Shown here: positions 14,501 through 28,079 of the stretch, piece by piece
Layout: each line of letters begins with the position of its first letter
Numbering within the stretch: position 1 is the stretch's first letter
Origin: Rhea pennata
Lineage: Eukaryota > Chordata > Aves > Rheiformes > Rheidae
Reading direction: 5' to 3'
Assembly (NCBI RefSeq): GCF_028389875.1
Contig: NC_084664.1
Span: forward strand, 117,869,966-117,933,965
Length of the DNA stretch: 64,000 bases
Program-made: the position numbers and the translations under genes
The notes under the pieces: model-generated
The model's input: the letters and a program-made list of their open reading frames with translations, nothing else
What the model was told of the DNA's origin: nothing
The model's database searches: none

Positions 14501-16660
14501 CAAAAAAAAAAAAAAAAAAAAAAAAAAAATAACAGATATGGAGAATACAGTCTGTATATTTGTTAGGATACCTAGAATTAATATTAAAGTGGTTTAAAGT
14601 AAGCATGATTTTAAAAATGTAATTTATTCTTTAAATAATGTCCACAGGATGAGTAGTCATCGCTTTTGTAGTCCCACTGACTGCAATTTTTTGTAGATGC
14701 TTCATTAGAGCTATATTGCTCTATAGCTCTGCAACAGAGGAATTCCCTGAGGTGCTATGAAAGGGGACAGCTCTCCCCTCACTTCCAGCTGGTTCATAAT
14801 GTGAATCTCAAAGGGGATAGAAAGCTTCGTGGATCCAGGTTGAACGAGAATGGTTTCCAGATCAATGGAAACCTGCAACAGCATTCCTCATCACTCTGAT
14901 GAACCAGAATCTGAGCCTAGAAGGTAACAGTTCTTTCAGTTCCCATCTGATGCATCTGAGTGAAGGAAGTGAGGCGACAAAATGTCTCATCTTGTGTGCA
15001 ACCCGCTGTCACAGAGAGCACTTTAAGATGTGGCTGCTGCGGCTGGTGGTATCTAGGAAAGCTGATAATAGATAACAAAGACCTATGATTTTTTAAGAGG
15101 CATAGTATAAGATATTTTAATTAAACTGTAGAGTAATAGGAACAGCCTGTGCAGACGGATAAAGCCTTTCTTCCATATTATGCTGACCAAAATTAGAAAT
15201 GTATTAGACTTGAGATTCAAGTAGGAAGACATAAAAAAAAATGTTTTTGAAAAGAAAGAAATACCCAGGTACAATGCAGAAATTTATAGCAAATTTCTGC
15301 ATTATGCATGTAGTTAATGGAAATTAATAGACAAATATGTATGTAAGATGTATTTAAAAAAGGAAGCTTCAATAAATGCCATAGTGACTCTTTACTTGCG
15401 CAGAATTGCACTTGCACATGTAATCCCAGCAATTGCTTCCTTCTAATTAGACTTGTAATAGGTACCCAACCCAGTCTAGATGTTCTTCAGCAACTTGTCT
15501 CAGATGTTTTTGGGCCATATTGCAACAGAAGCTGACATAGGAACAATGGGGCAACACACAGTAAGCGTGGCCATAATTAAGTGACCAATACAGGGGCTTG
15601 CTGCATTTTCAGTTCATGTTCAGTCTGGGACTCGAATCAAGATTAACCCCACCTGCCTAACTAAGGGCTCAGACATATAAGGTACCAAAGCAAGAAGCAT
15701 AAAGTTAGAATCACAGTCACATCAACTTTCTCAATAGTTAGAAGGAGCCATCCCTGGAGACTCATCTTTGAGTTGTCTTGAGTAGGTGACACTCTACTGA
15801 GTGAGATATACATATTTGTGATGACTAAATTGGGCACGTGAAACAAATCTGGGCTTTGGAGAAATGGAAAGAAAAGCTGATCCACAAAGCAGGTTTGATA
15901 GACCATGGGAAACAGACTGAATCATGCCAAAAGCAGGTAGACAAACCAAACATACTAAATGCTATTGGTCTGCGGTCATCTAGGTCAGGCCCTATGGGGA
16001 TTTATCTCTTGGATTTAGGGCTGTGATAAATCTCCATTATTTGTTTTTCAACAGAGCACTTGCAAGGCCTAGCATGGGTCACTATCTCAGGTCTTCTGAC
16101 GCAGTATTCAAATACACCTGAGGTGTCCCAGGAGAGTAAATTAAAAAGTTGATTCAAATAATTTGGGACTCTGTCTTCATGGATTTATATTCAAGACTCC
16201 TGCAGAGGCCCTTCTTACTCTACTTGATTAGCTATTTTAGGGCAACACACTTCACTTACAGAAGATTTCCTTTCACGGGATCTGTTCCAAGGTTCAGCTA
16301 ACCCAAAGACATCTTTTCCTGTGAATCAATATGTTCTGGGTGAGCCAATTCTCAAGAGATGAAAGACAGAGCCCAAAATGACTAGGGAGATAAAACCTTT
16401 TTTTTTCTTTTTCCCTGGCAGTTCACCATATTTATCTTTAATGACACATAATGACAGTGTCATTTGCTGAGAAGGTGGAATCTTGATTAAAAGAGGTATT
16501 TAGTAGTCATTCTTAGAAGGTATGCATTTTATTTTGTTGTGTAAGTCCCCATCATTCAGTAGCATGCCAGTGAATGACTTGAAGAAGGTGACTAGAGAAT
16601 GATTACCTGCTCTTTCTCAAAACAGAGTGCATTCAGTGAAATAACCAGTCTTCATGTTTA

Positions 16661-16785
16661 AAACGACAGAAGGAAGAGCTTTTTCACCTTGTGCAAAACT
16701 CAATCTGTCAAACTCACTGCCAGAGGATGTTCTAGTGGTAAAAAAGTGTTAAAACAAATAATAGAAGAAAGGTGGATCAAATATG
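16661..16785 (+). mobile_element. Possible ancient CR1 remnant
   Basis: GACAGAAGGAAGAGCTTTTT, then CAAACTCACTGCCAGAGGAT and GTTCTAGTGGT resemble the end of CR1/L3-clade ORF2 (the segment coding ...NSLP-[QE]-D-V-V). It is heavily decayed and much older than the other CR1 copies here. Confidence 0.4.
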
Positions 16786-17763
16786 ATTAGGCACAGCAAT
16801 AAGCATGCAATTTCCAGCTCATGAAGTTCCTAACCTCCAATGACCATTCTGGGAGAGTCCCTTTCTAGATTTGACTGTTATGCTAAGTACCTGCTGCTGG
16901 GCAGTCTCAAAGGCAGGCTACTAGTTAGACTAGAGAAAACTTTGGTCTGATGTCTGTGGCTAATAATGTGGTATATGTTTATGTCATTATCTTTTCTTAA
17001 CATTTTTATTAAGACATCTTCCCACAAATTCACTATAGAAGCACAGATCACGCAAAGGACTTTGACCAGATAAAATGCTTTATAGGCCTTGTCTGAGACA
17101 TAAGAATAGTTCAAATGTCTGTATTACTAATGTTCCTATAAAAACAGAAAATAAAGATGACTCTGCATTAAGATGATGATATATAATACATTACTTAAAT
17201 AAAATGTAAAATATATTACATTATGGAAAATAATAAAATATATATTTTAGAGTCAAGCCTGGGCATTGGGTTTTTATATAATACTTAAATATTAAAATTT
17301 AATACTTAAAATACTTTCTGTTGGCTGACATGGAAATTTATGATAATTTCACAAGAGCTAGTTATTGAAATGGAGACAATAGTGGTCACTACCTAGAAAT
17401 TCAGTATTTGTGGTTAATCATAGATTATTGAAATACCATAGTTACTCCCTCTTCAAAAGCAAAAGGAAAAGTTTTTGCTCAGTCATTTTTATGTCTAATT
17501 GCTAATTTCAAATTAAGTAGTGTATTAGAGAGATGCTTTTGACTTTACTAGTTACTGTTGCCGATGGTGATATTTTAATGATGATTACTGAACAATATGA
17601 CTTCCACTTTCTCACTACCTCAACATTCAGATGCAAAATAAACCACAAAGATCTACTTAGAAAAAAGTTAATGGGTACCCATTTGTGCCAAAAGAATTTG
17701 GTGGGTTAGAACAGACCCTCAGGTCATTCTCACTGGAATGATGTGGAATGATGACTAACAGAG

Positions 17764-17764
<1 letters not shown>

Positions 17765-17828
<64 letters not shown>
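17765..17828. repeat. A26-(GA)n compound microsatellite
   Basis: A poly-A run of 26 is followed directly by about 19 GA units with one interruption. Confidence 0.95.
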
Positions 17829-18962
17829 ATCCAAGAAAAATGCTACTTTTTCAGGGACCTAGTTCATATTTGAATAAAGCTAGGTTTAGAATACCACTGT
17901 GCCATTAGTCATACAATTCATACAACAGTCACTGACTGAGCAGTCAGATTAGACAAGAAACTACATGCTTTTGGTTGTTGCTCACACACTTGTTCTGCAC
18001 AATCAATTTGAAAAAAATAAAGGATCATATTCTCAGTAGTATTGTAACAGCCTAGTTTGTTAGTAGTATGGAAGTATAAATGCTTACTGAGCCTCAGCAA
18101 AGTTAGTAGATGAAGACCACTGACCATTCCCTGCAGCAGCATGTGCAAATCTTGTCATTGCTACCCAAAGCCTGTATTAGGATTTCTGTAATCACCTCCA
18201 ACAGTGGTATGCTATACTCCATTAATTAGAATATAGGCTCTAAGGGCTAGAAGGAAATACACTGGATTCCTTTCTCTCATCCATCCTTCCTTTCTCTTTC
18301 CCAGGCAGAGGGATTAGCTCTCCTTCCACCACCTATGAAGGCACTACGAGGAGCATCCACTTACTGAAACTTCCTGCTCTTTCTCTTCCAGCTCCACTGT
18401 GATGGGAGCTGGAAGGACACACATTGTTTCTGTCTCCATGCTCATCTTGTTGGCCTCCGGATAGAGATGGCCAGATTGATGTAGAGGCTAGGAGGAGGAA
18501 ATATTCTCAAATGATGCTAAAAAGAGAGGCAGAATGAAGGAATCACTGTTTCAGATAGTCTAACCAGGATTCATTGCTAACCAAAATCATAAACAGGTCA
18601 GTGTGTATCACGAAGTGCTAAGTTTAACAAGCAAAATGAGATATATCTGATGCCAAGCAGTGGATATTAGAAGAGGATAAGCTAAACAAAATGCTAAGTT
18701 TTTAAAATCCCACAAGTGGAAAATCTTGAGCTATCTCCTCTAAGCTGTTATCTAACATTAACTCTTCTTTAAGGCAAAACATGACAGTGTTGTTGTGGGT
18801 ATCTGGCCTTTAGTGCCGCTCCTACCACAGAGCTCTCCTCCGATGCTTTATTTTCATCAGTTCCTGCCTTCAGCACACCCTCTCATCTGCTCATCCTCAG
18901 CAGTAGCTTTCGGGGAGAAGGATCTGAATGCAAATCTTGTACAGAGATAGTGTAATCATACC

Positions 18963-19010
18963 AAAAAAAAAAAAAAAAAAAAAGAGCAACAACAACAACA
19001 ACAACAAAAA
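18963..19010. repeat. A21-(CAA)n compound microsatellite
   Basis: A poly-A run is followed by GAG and then about seven CAA units. No SINE or LINE body was recognised next to it. Confidence 0.9.
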
Positions 19011-19289
19011 GGAATTTTGCTTGATCCAAGATAGAAATGTGACTTACATTCTCTCTGGCAAGACTGTAAAAAAGTTAAGGGTAAAACTAGAATGGGAACA
19101 CTATACTCCACTAATTTACCTTCCTTTGGATAATGAAAGCAGTAAGACTGGATAGCAATATAACACAGCTCAGTGTTTAGACAGTATGTATGTTTTAGTA
19201 CAATATCTGTATTTAGACTGAGATAATAATGTTGCTTGTGTGAGTTTAAACATACAATCCAGGCCCATTTGAGGTTGATCATGGACTTG

Positions 19290-19290
19290 A

Positions 19291-19318
<28 letters not shown>
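19290..19318. repeat. (GT)n microsatellite
   Basis: About 14 perfect GT units. Confidence 0.95.
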
Positions 19319-19321
<3 letters not shown>

Positions 19322-20400
19322 TATTTATAAAACAAACTATCCTCTCATGACTGTTCAGCTTTCCAGGCTTATCTGAAGACTTGATGTGTGCTTAGCTTTT
19401 GTGTTTACTTCACTAGGTCTTAAAAGGTATATGTCCTTGCATGCCATCCACTTGTGAAAGCAGAAAGTCTGCAAGGTGTGTGTGGTAGTGTTGCCATCCA
19501 GAAAACAACTCAGCCCGAAGTGAGACAGGAATTGTTAGCTGCAACCGATATCAGAAGGCCAAATGCACATCGCTTGGAGTCTTACTAGTGTCAACATTAA
19601 AGAGATGTGAAATGTGAGTGTTTTTGTTTTCTTATTAATTTTTGCAATTTATTCTCTCAATTTAGTACCCTGCATTTTTGGAACCTAAGGAGTCTGTGAT
19701 CTTATTCCTATAACCTAGAAAATGTTCTCCTTACCAGATGCAAAAGATTAGCAAGCTGAGGGAGGCACACTGAAAGACAGTGGAAAAGGGCTCCAGAAAT
19801 AGTTACTGTATAACTTTGTTCTTTTTGCTAAGGTTTGCTTCTACTCTCACATAAACTTTATACTGGCTTACCTGAAGTCAAACTCATTGAAAATGACTTT
19901 GTAGTATACAAGTTATGTAAATGTAGAGGTTCATGCTTTAGATTTTTTTTTAAGTGACTGCTGAAGTTAGACTCTTAAGATCATCTTTATCGTTTGAAAT
20001 GATGCTCTTAAACAACTAAATTTTCTAGTTAGCAGGTCTTATTTTTAACAGTACTGGTCTGGTCATGCTTGACATGCTTGAAAGTCATACCCTTTACCTA
20101 GATGTGTAGATGTGATTTTACAGGCCAAGCATTTGCAAAGGATCTTAGAAATATTGCTCAAAATTGACACAGAATCAGGCTTGGTAGCTCCAGATTGCTG
20201 CTGGAGCTTCTAAAGAGTTTTGGTTTTTTTCTGCTCAAGTGTAAGATTATAGTTGTTCCTTGCCCCAGCATGGAGGTTCTCTTCTTTATCTGTAAGCTGG
20301 AATACTCCTGAGACACATTGATCAAAACATACAGTAAGAACAGTTTTTCTAAATGTGTGTTGATGTTTCACTCTTAGGCAGTGAAAAGCCTAATCCTCAC

Positions 20401-20780
20401 AGGGCAGCTGCTCCAGCCCTCTGATCATCTTTATAGCCCTACACTGGACTCTCTGCAGTAGCTCCATATCTCCCTCGTACTGGGCAGCCCAGAGCTGGAC
20501 ACAGTCCTCAAGATGAGGCCTCCCCAGGACTGAGTAGAGGGAGGATCACCTCCCTTGACCTGCTGGCAACACTCTTCCTAATGCACCCCAGGATACCATT
20601 GACCTTCTTGGCCACAAGGGCACATTGCTGGCTCATGGTCAACCAGGCCAGCACTCCCAGGTCTTTCTCTGCAGAGTTGCTCTCCAACAGGTCAGCCCCC
20701 AGCCTGTACTGGTGCATGGAGTTATTTTTCCCTAGGTGCAGGACTCTGCCCTTGCCCTTGTTGAGAGGGATGTTTGTTTG
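20401..20780 (-). mobile_element. CR1 fragment, 5' segment in inverted orientation
   Basis: The minus strand of this segment reads CR1 ORF2 in the forward direction: MHQYRLGADLLESNSAEKDL through [20 protein letters not shown]. It runs to the MIRGLEQLP region at 20401. It directly abuts a plus-strand CR1 fragment that begins at the same point of the element. The two share a 20-base stretch in opposite orientation (20401-20420 and 20785-20804, one mismatch). Confidence 0.92.
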
Positions 20781-20784
20781 TTGT

Positions 20785-21211
20785 AGGGCTGGAGCACCTG
20801 CCCTGTGAGGAACGGCTGCGAGAGCTGGGCCTCTTCAGCCTGGGGAAGAGAAGACTGAGGGGGGATCTTATCAATGTGTACAAGTACCTGAAGGGAGGGT
20901 GTCAAGGGGACGGGGACAAACTCTTTTCAGTTGTCCCGTGTGACAGGACAAGAGGCAATGGGCAGAAATTGAAGCACAGGAAGTTCTGCCTGACCGTGAG
21001 GGGGAATTTCTTCCCTGTGAGAGTGACAGAGCCCTGGACCAGGTTGCCCAGGGAGGTTGTGGAGTCTCCTTCTCTGGAGATCTTCAAGGCCTGCCTGGAT
21101 GCAACCCTGTCTAACATGCTCTAGGAGACCCTGCTGAGCAGGGAGGTTAGACTAGATGATCTCCAGAGGTCCCTTCCAACCTTACTGATTCTATGATTCT
21201 ATGATTCTAAT
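20785..21211 (+). mobile_element. CR1 fragment, 3' segment in forward orientation
   Basis: It starts at GGGCTGGAGCACCTGCCCTG and runs through the C-terminus of ORF2 ([20 protein letters not shown] to DATLSNML) and the 3'UTR to tail repeats ATTCTATGATTCTATGATTC. Together with 20401-20780 it accounts for one 5'-truncated CR1 whose 5' part is inverted. Confidence 0.93.
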
Positions 21212-21528
21212 CTAAATTGTAAAATATAGGGCATATTTCAAAAATTAAGACTGACTTTTGTTTATCCATACTGGTTTACCCAGCCCTACTGTTCCCCAAA
21301 TCTGGTTTTAGCTTCCCTCACACACATATTCCTCATTTTTTGGGTTATGTCCACAAAACCGTGGATATAATATAAGCCTTTGGCATTATTTAAATTCCGG
21401 TAATGGCTCTAATTATTACTAACTATCTTTCACATAACATTGATGATTCAAGAAACTGAAATAAATAACTGGAGAGCTATAATAATGTAAAAACATTTTC
21501 TGTTTGACATAAATAGTAGATTTTTCTT

Positions 21529-21561
<33 letters not shown>

Positions 21562-24500
21562 GTCTAATAAACTGTAATGGCTGTAAGAAATCTGGCATCA
21601 AATGTGCATAGAAACTTCTTTTTAGAGATAAGACCAATGCCTTTTTAAACCATTGGAGAACACTACTCAGGCTTCTGAGACCTGAGGAGGAAATGAAGGG
21701 ACAATATTCCTGAGACATTATCCCTTCTTGCACTGCTTCTTACTTACTTCTTATGTACCTACTATCTCCATGGGACAAAATAACACCTAAATAATTAGAT
21801 ATGGTTTATAGTACCCATATAGCTGAGAAATTAATGTATTCAGAAACTACAGTATTATATTGACCGATATAAATTATTTTAAATGCATTCACAATTTAGA
21901 GAACATAGAAAGCAGAATTAGAAATGATGATCTTTTGTGGAGGTCCAATTGGTTTAAAATACTGACTTTAGATTGAAAATGTCTTTTTAAAACTGTAATT
22001 TCATTTTATGTAGTGTAAGATCCTCAGAATGGAGACTTTGTTAGTGTGAGTTTTTTAGAAATCAACACAACGGGGCGCTGACGTTGAGTGCAGTAGACTG
22101 TGTGTGGTATTGCAATGTACAGGTTCAATCGTATGAACTATATGACTTCAGTATGGTTTTGATACTCAGTGTAATATCATATGTAGCATTGACATTTAAT
22201 AAAAGGCACATTCCATGACTTCTTATGGTTATATCTACTAACATTACAATTCCTTTAATTCTGAAAAAAACTTAATTATCTAGCTTATCTAGCTGCCTAA
22301 ATTTATGTCACAGGTACTTCAAAGACTTCCTGATAACCTTTGATAAAGAAATGTTTTCTAAGATAATCTCAGAAGCATCTATTTTTCCTATTTTACTTCA
22401 TATATTTCAAAAAGAATCTCTTTTTTACTTTTTCAGTTATTTTAAGGTGAGAGACTAATTGCTCTCACCTTCAGAAGTCAAACTTCTTTGACTTCAGAGG
22501 TCAAACATATGAGTGTTCCCTTTACTCCTCAATCCATACATCTGTATTGTGAGTTTGTTTTCTTGCCTCCACTTCTATATGAAGGTAGAAACATGGGCTG
22601 GATTATGTATATAAATTTTGAATTGCTGACAAATCATTGACATGGGACAGGGAAGTACATCAATTTCACTCATGCCCAAAATAAGTCAGATTAGCTATCA
22701 GTTGAGATAGAGTTAAAAATTGACCAGTCTTCAGATAAAATAGTTAAATGAATATATTAGATTAAAAAGAAATGAATTAATTATACAATGCAAATTATGT
22801 TTATAACTATCATGAATATTAAAATTCAGGAACGCATCCACTTATGTATGTTGCACTCACATAAATTTGCTTACTGTCTGAACTGAGTAGGTTTTCTATC
22901 TCATTTTTCATCAGAACTTTTTATTAGTTTCTTTCATTTACTTAGGGAAAAAAAAAGGCACTGTACAAGCAGCTTGTTCTTCCCATGAAGTAGCTTCAAT
23001 AGTAACAATACGTGGTGAAGAAGTACACAGGTTGTCCCACAGACCAGTCTAACTTTTTCTTACCTTAGCTCCACTCACCAGCTGATAATGCTGTGCTCTC
23101 TTCTCTCTTCCATGTTCAGTTCTCCCGTACCCAGGCTGCTTATTCTCATACCTAAACATCTCCTAAACAGCATCTCCAAAACCAGTGTCACACTGTGAAG
23201 CTGGTAAAGATTCACAGGATTTTGCTGAATATCACTAGAAATACAAGATATCCTTCTTTCATTAATTTGAAACATAAGCCAACTTTCATTAATTTGAAAC
23301 ATAAGTCACCTTATATATTTTCTGATCTACTTAAATAAAACCTGTGTTGAAGTTGCTAAGCATCTTCTGCTTTTGTTTAATTCTAAGGCAAAAGTTAGGC
23401 GAAGCTTTGGTTCAGGATTGATGTGTTAGAAATATTTCCCATGCCAGGAGGCCATTACTGGTCCAATTACGGTTTCCAACACTCCTGAGGCCAGGTCAGA
23501 AGTATGATATCAGGTCTCTTGGTCACTCTCTCTGGTGGAAGCAAGATAGGAGTAAGGTGCAGTCCATTCCCTACAAATAAATACACCTGAAAACCAGAAA
23601 CAAAAGCAAAATCTAGCATGGACAGTCCCAGAAACTTCTATGCAGTTGCAGCTGCTGCCATGGAAACTGAGGTTCCCACAAACCCAAGGCTAAATGCTGC
23701 TGCACTGGAGATTTTCTGAATACCTGTCAGGAAAAGCATCAACTGGCAGCAAAACCTGGAAAATTAAATGAGGGCAGCTGTTACCCCCAGCTTTAAAGGG
23801 ATGACCTGTGAGATTGGCCACTGCATATTAACTTTGCCACTCCAGCAAAGATCTCTGATCTTTCCTGCTCCTGCTTTGCTGCTGTTAGCTTTCTATAGCA
23901 CATTTGGTATTTAGTAGTCCATTTTTGGTTCCTGCGTTTTAGACATCAAAGACAATCTAAGTAAACTCAATCAGAGAAAATAGTCCATTTCTCCTCTTCT
24001 TCTCCAAAAAGTGTAACGGCAGAAAGTGAGGAAGCTTGTGATGGTTCAATAGTAAGTGAGTCTAAATGCATATCCTCAGTCAGTATGACATCTAAGCTCT
24101 TCGTAAGTCTTCCGAGAATACCTATATTGACTAACCACTTTTTCTTGGGGCTCTGAAGGCTGGATTAATTCTGCATCTTGAATTAAAGCTTCCTCAGGAG
24201 ATAATAGGAGATAACTTCTGAATTTGAGATGGGAATAGAGGCTATTTGCATCTAAGACTTTCTTGACCATCCACCATGTTACTTGAATAAATCCAAAGAA
24301 CTGTATTGGCCAGAACCTGGTATACTTTCTGGTATCACTTCCCATCTGCTCCTACCATAGGGATTTTCCAGTGAATAGATAAGATAGAAATCTTATACCA
24401 GAAATACGTGCTCTGTGGCTTCAAACCCAGAGGACCGACTGCCTGATACAGGAAATGGAAGGGAGTGTCAGGGCTGCCAGTGGATCTCTGAGTGTGTCTA

Positions 24501-25061
24501 AGGTGTGCAGCCAGCCCCAGGAGCTGTATGGGCTCCTATGCTTGTTACAGTAGACAGACAGCAAATGTTACCACCAACTTTAGTAGTAGACTCATCATTT
24601 GGAGTCATGGGGGAACTCATGCTGGCTATACAACTTGCCTCTAAGCCTAGACCCACTGATCACACTGAGGTCAGTGAGTTTGGCTTCAAAAAAAGATAAA
24701 ATTTGGTAGTTGTATACTAAAGATAAAAGGAAAACTGTACCCAGATAGGGAAAATAAGAAGGCACTCAGGAGATGCTAACCAGCTGCAAAAGTATCAAGT
24801 TACTATTTACCAGGACATCTGTGAATCTGAACACTTTTCCATGGTTATTCACTTCAAAGGTTTGACAGAGAGGGCAAGGATCATCTCAGAGTGAGTAATC
24901 CTGGGACTATACCTCTCTAATGATTCTCATTTCTGCATACCTCGTTATTCTTCCTCACCTTTTACTCCTTATGTCATATTTATTTTTTCTATTTTTGGTG
25001 AAAGGTTGTCTGTTTTATTATCTTCTTAGGTTTGCTCAGTACATCTTCAGAAACTCAGAAA
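21212..25061. other. Intergenic DNA, no gene seen
   Basis: It contains a T30 tract (21531-21560), two adjacent short hairpins (22444-22495) and a 23-base direct repeat with 27-base period (23256-23278 and 23283-23305). No exon was recognised. Confidence 0.7.
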
Positions 25062-25587
25062 TCATAAAATCATAGAATCAGTAAGGTTGGAAGGGACCTC
25101 TGGAGATCATCTAGTCCAACCTCCCTGCTCAGCAGGGTCACCTAGAGCATGTTAGACAGGGTTGCATCCAGGCAGGCCTTGAAGATCTCCAGAGAAGGAG
25201 ACTCCACAACCTCCCTGGGCAAAATGATCCAGTGCTCCATCACTCTCACAGGGAAGAAATTCCCCCTCATGGTCAGACGGAACTTCCTGTGCTTCAATTT
25301 CTGCCCTTTGCCTCTTGTCCTGTCACACGGGACAACTGAAAAGAGTTTGTCCCCATCCCCTTGACACCCTCCCTTCAGGTACTTGTACACATTGATAAGA
25401 TCCCCCCTCAGTCTTCTCTTCCCCAGGCTGAAGAGGCCCAGCTCTCGCAGCCGTTCCTCATAGGGCAGATGCTCCAGCCCTCTGATCATCCTTGTAGCCC
25501 TACGCTGGACTCTCTCCAATAGCTCCATGTCTCTCTTGTCCTGGGGAGCCTAGAACTGGATGCAGTACTTGAGATGAGGCCTCACCA
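25062..25587 (-). mobile_element. CR1 LINE copy, 5'-truncated, minus strand
   Basis: The tail repeat AATCATAAAATCATAGAATC is followed by the CR1 3'UTR and the C-terminal ORF2 part. Minus-strand translation runs from [20 protein letters not shown] to LDATLSNML without a stop. It is truncated at about 25587, where it joins a MIR-like fragment. Confidence 0.93.
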
Positions 25588-25705
25588 AGTTGCTTCATCT
25601 TCCTGTGCCTCAGATTCCTCACGTTAAAACAGGGATAATGGTGCTGACTTCCTTGTACACTGCTTTGATAGAGCTGATGATATTTCTCATTTGCTTCATA
25701 CTGAG
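25586..25705 (+). mobile_element. MIR-like ancient SINE remnant
   Basis: AAGTTGCTTCATCTTCCTGT, GCCTCAGATTCCTCACGTTA and ACAGGGATAATGGTGCTGAC align by eye with the MIR/CORE-SINE core (CTCTGTGCCTCAGTTTCCTC, then TAAAATGGGGATAAT). The match fades after about 100 bases, as expected for a very old copy. The neighbouring CR1 appears to have inserted at or near its edge. Confidence 0.6.
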
Positions 25706-28079
25706 TATACCTATGCTATTAGAAAAACTTGACTTTCCATGGAACTCCGAATACAGCAGTGATAAAATAATTTAAATCTATGTTCCTGGATGCCTCCCAG
25801 AAAACTGTTTAGGAAAGTCTGTGGCTGGCTTTCTCTTTCAAAATATATTGATTTTGGAAAGACAGATTGACTGGGAACTACTGGAGAAACATGTTTCCTT
25901 TAATCAAAAGGTAAGGCTACAGTAAAAAAAAAAGTTTAATTATTTAAATGGTTTTACTTCCCACACAGGAGACTTTCACACAAGGCTGTCTGAGAAACTA
26001 CTTCAAACTGCAATATTAGGATATGTTTTCATGGCTATCTCATGCAGTTCCAAGTACATGCTACAGGCCAAAGGATCTGTCCTACACATCTCTGTGTCTG
26101 GTTTAGCACTTTCAATTCTTTCTTCCTACGATCGTCTATTCTGGACTCTCAGTATCTTCAAAAAAACACAGATTCTTAAATCATTCAGGAAATCTGAAAA
26201 CTATATGCAGGCTATCACACAATTAAGTATCGCATGCTTCATATAGTCATGGGATAATACAAAACTGTATAAATAATTATACTGAGTTCAGAAAGAAAAA
26301 TTGTGAAAATATTTAATGTAAACTTCTAAATCAAAAAAGATACCTCAAAACCACAGAATGAAACTCTCCAAAGAAACTGTACTGAAACAAAGCAAAATTT
26401 ATAAAAGTGAAACACCCCCCAAATTCAAGAGTTAGATTTAAAAATAGTAATAAAAAAGAAAAATTTTTACAAGATGTGATCAATATTATGAAACTGAGGA
26501 ATTAAATGGGATAAATTACAAGTGACAGTTGCACTTAAAGAAACCCAAACCTTTTACATTAAAAATTCAGCTAAGGCACCTACATCAGTCTGCTCTGTAA
26601 CAGTCCAATGTCATCATCTTGGATTTATGACTAAGCCTGTTCAGGGTTTGTCATCCCAGACTTAGCCACACTTCCTTTTAAAGAATCATTTAGCTACTTT
26701 CATAGGTTTTCTCCTTATAATAGAACTCTTGAGTTAAGGTTGTAAGCTTTTGGACCAAAGGTAGAACACTACCAAACACTAGAAACACTAGTGTTAGCCA
26801 TGTGTGAAAACACCTACAACATGTATCCGAGTGAGACTCATAAGTGTCTGACCATATCTGGTGATAAACGAGGTAAGAAATAAACATTTTGTGATTTTTG
26901 CAAAAATATTCGTCTTAATTAAATGTTCTATAAAAAGAAAACATTGGAAATTCACTAGCTAGGTTACTATATTCAGTCCAAACCCCCGTTTCTCTGAGAG
27001 CATTAGCCACTTGGTAACCTCAAGAGTCTGCCCGAAGGGAAGGAGCCCCTGGACTTGGTAATAACCTCTCTGTGAGCGAGGCTTCTCTGTGCTCACCAGC
27101 ACCCAAATCGGGGTAGATTATGGCACTAGTGTCATGCCAGCAGCAACTGCTCATGTGCAGTTCAGTTCTCTCTTCATCATCAGCGATTATTTCCTGCTTC
27201 ATCTGAATCCTGCAACGCAAACAAGCAAAAAAGCCCATCATATAGTCTTTTCTTTTATAGTCATGTCTCACTGTAGGAGAATATTGATTCTTCAGCCCTT
27301 CTGTAGGGAGAACAGGCTTATGGATAACTCAGATATTGATTTCACCTTCAGGCATTTTACAAATGACAGCTTTATTTGATTGGTTTTGTTCAATGAAGAG
27401 CATTATTTTAGAGATGCAATTGAGCATCACATAGTGGTGCCAGAATTTTTATCAAGAGAAATTTTTTATCACATTTTGCCATCCATATAAGACACAAACA
27501 GTTGTACTTAGCCACCTAAAAACTAAGAAAATTGTTGCTGAAAATGAAAGCATAGACTAAGAGTAGTATCTTGTTATTACCTTATTATTACTAATATTAC
27601 TGCAATTGTATATATCTTATATCACTTTTTTTTTTTTTTGAGTATCTCCCTCTCTTTGAACTCAGATTTTGAGAAAAATTCAGCTTTTGTGTTAGTGAGA
27701 CCTGGCCAGTTCACAGAGTAGGGTAGCCCCAGTACATTATTATTTGTTTCTCAGAAGGTCAAAAAAGTTTCAGAATACTGAAATTTTCTCAGAATAAAAA
27801 AAAAAATACTCTCTGCTATGTTAAATATATTTGTTATTATTTAATTATGTCATTAGATATTATTTCTTGGGTTTTTTTACTAGGTCTTGTGAAGCTCTGT
27901 TTTGCTCTTGCATATTGTTCATTATGGAAAATGTTAAAAAACAATGCCTCCCCGATATCTTTAAGTAATAAAATATCTGAGTCTGGACATTATTTTTATG
28001 GACAGGAGGTAGAGCAGCCATTCTGAGCACAGATTTGTTTATTTTCAAATTCAGAAAGGCAAAGGAGATGTGCTAAACA
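25706..28079. other. Intergenic DNA, no gene seen
   Basis: AT-rich; a T13 run lies near 27627-27639. No exon or known repeat was recognised. Confidence 0.65.

Larger units (their letters stand above)
11547..20400. other. Intergenic DNA with simple repeats, no gene seen
   Basis: It holds an A28 tract (14502-14529), A26 followed by (GA)n (17765-17828), A21 followed by (CAA)n (18963-19010), (GT)n (19290-19318), and a possible old CR1 remnant at 16661-16785. No exon was recognised. Confidence 0.7.

Noticed and set aside
20902..21117. Minus-strand frame across the CR1 3' half, and equivalents in the other copies
   Set aside because: These are antisense shadows of CR1 ORF2, seen identically in each CR1 copy.
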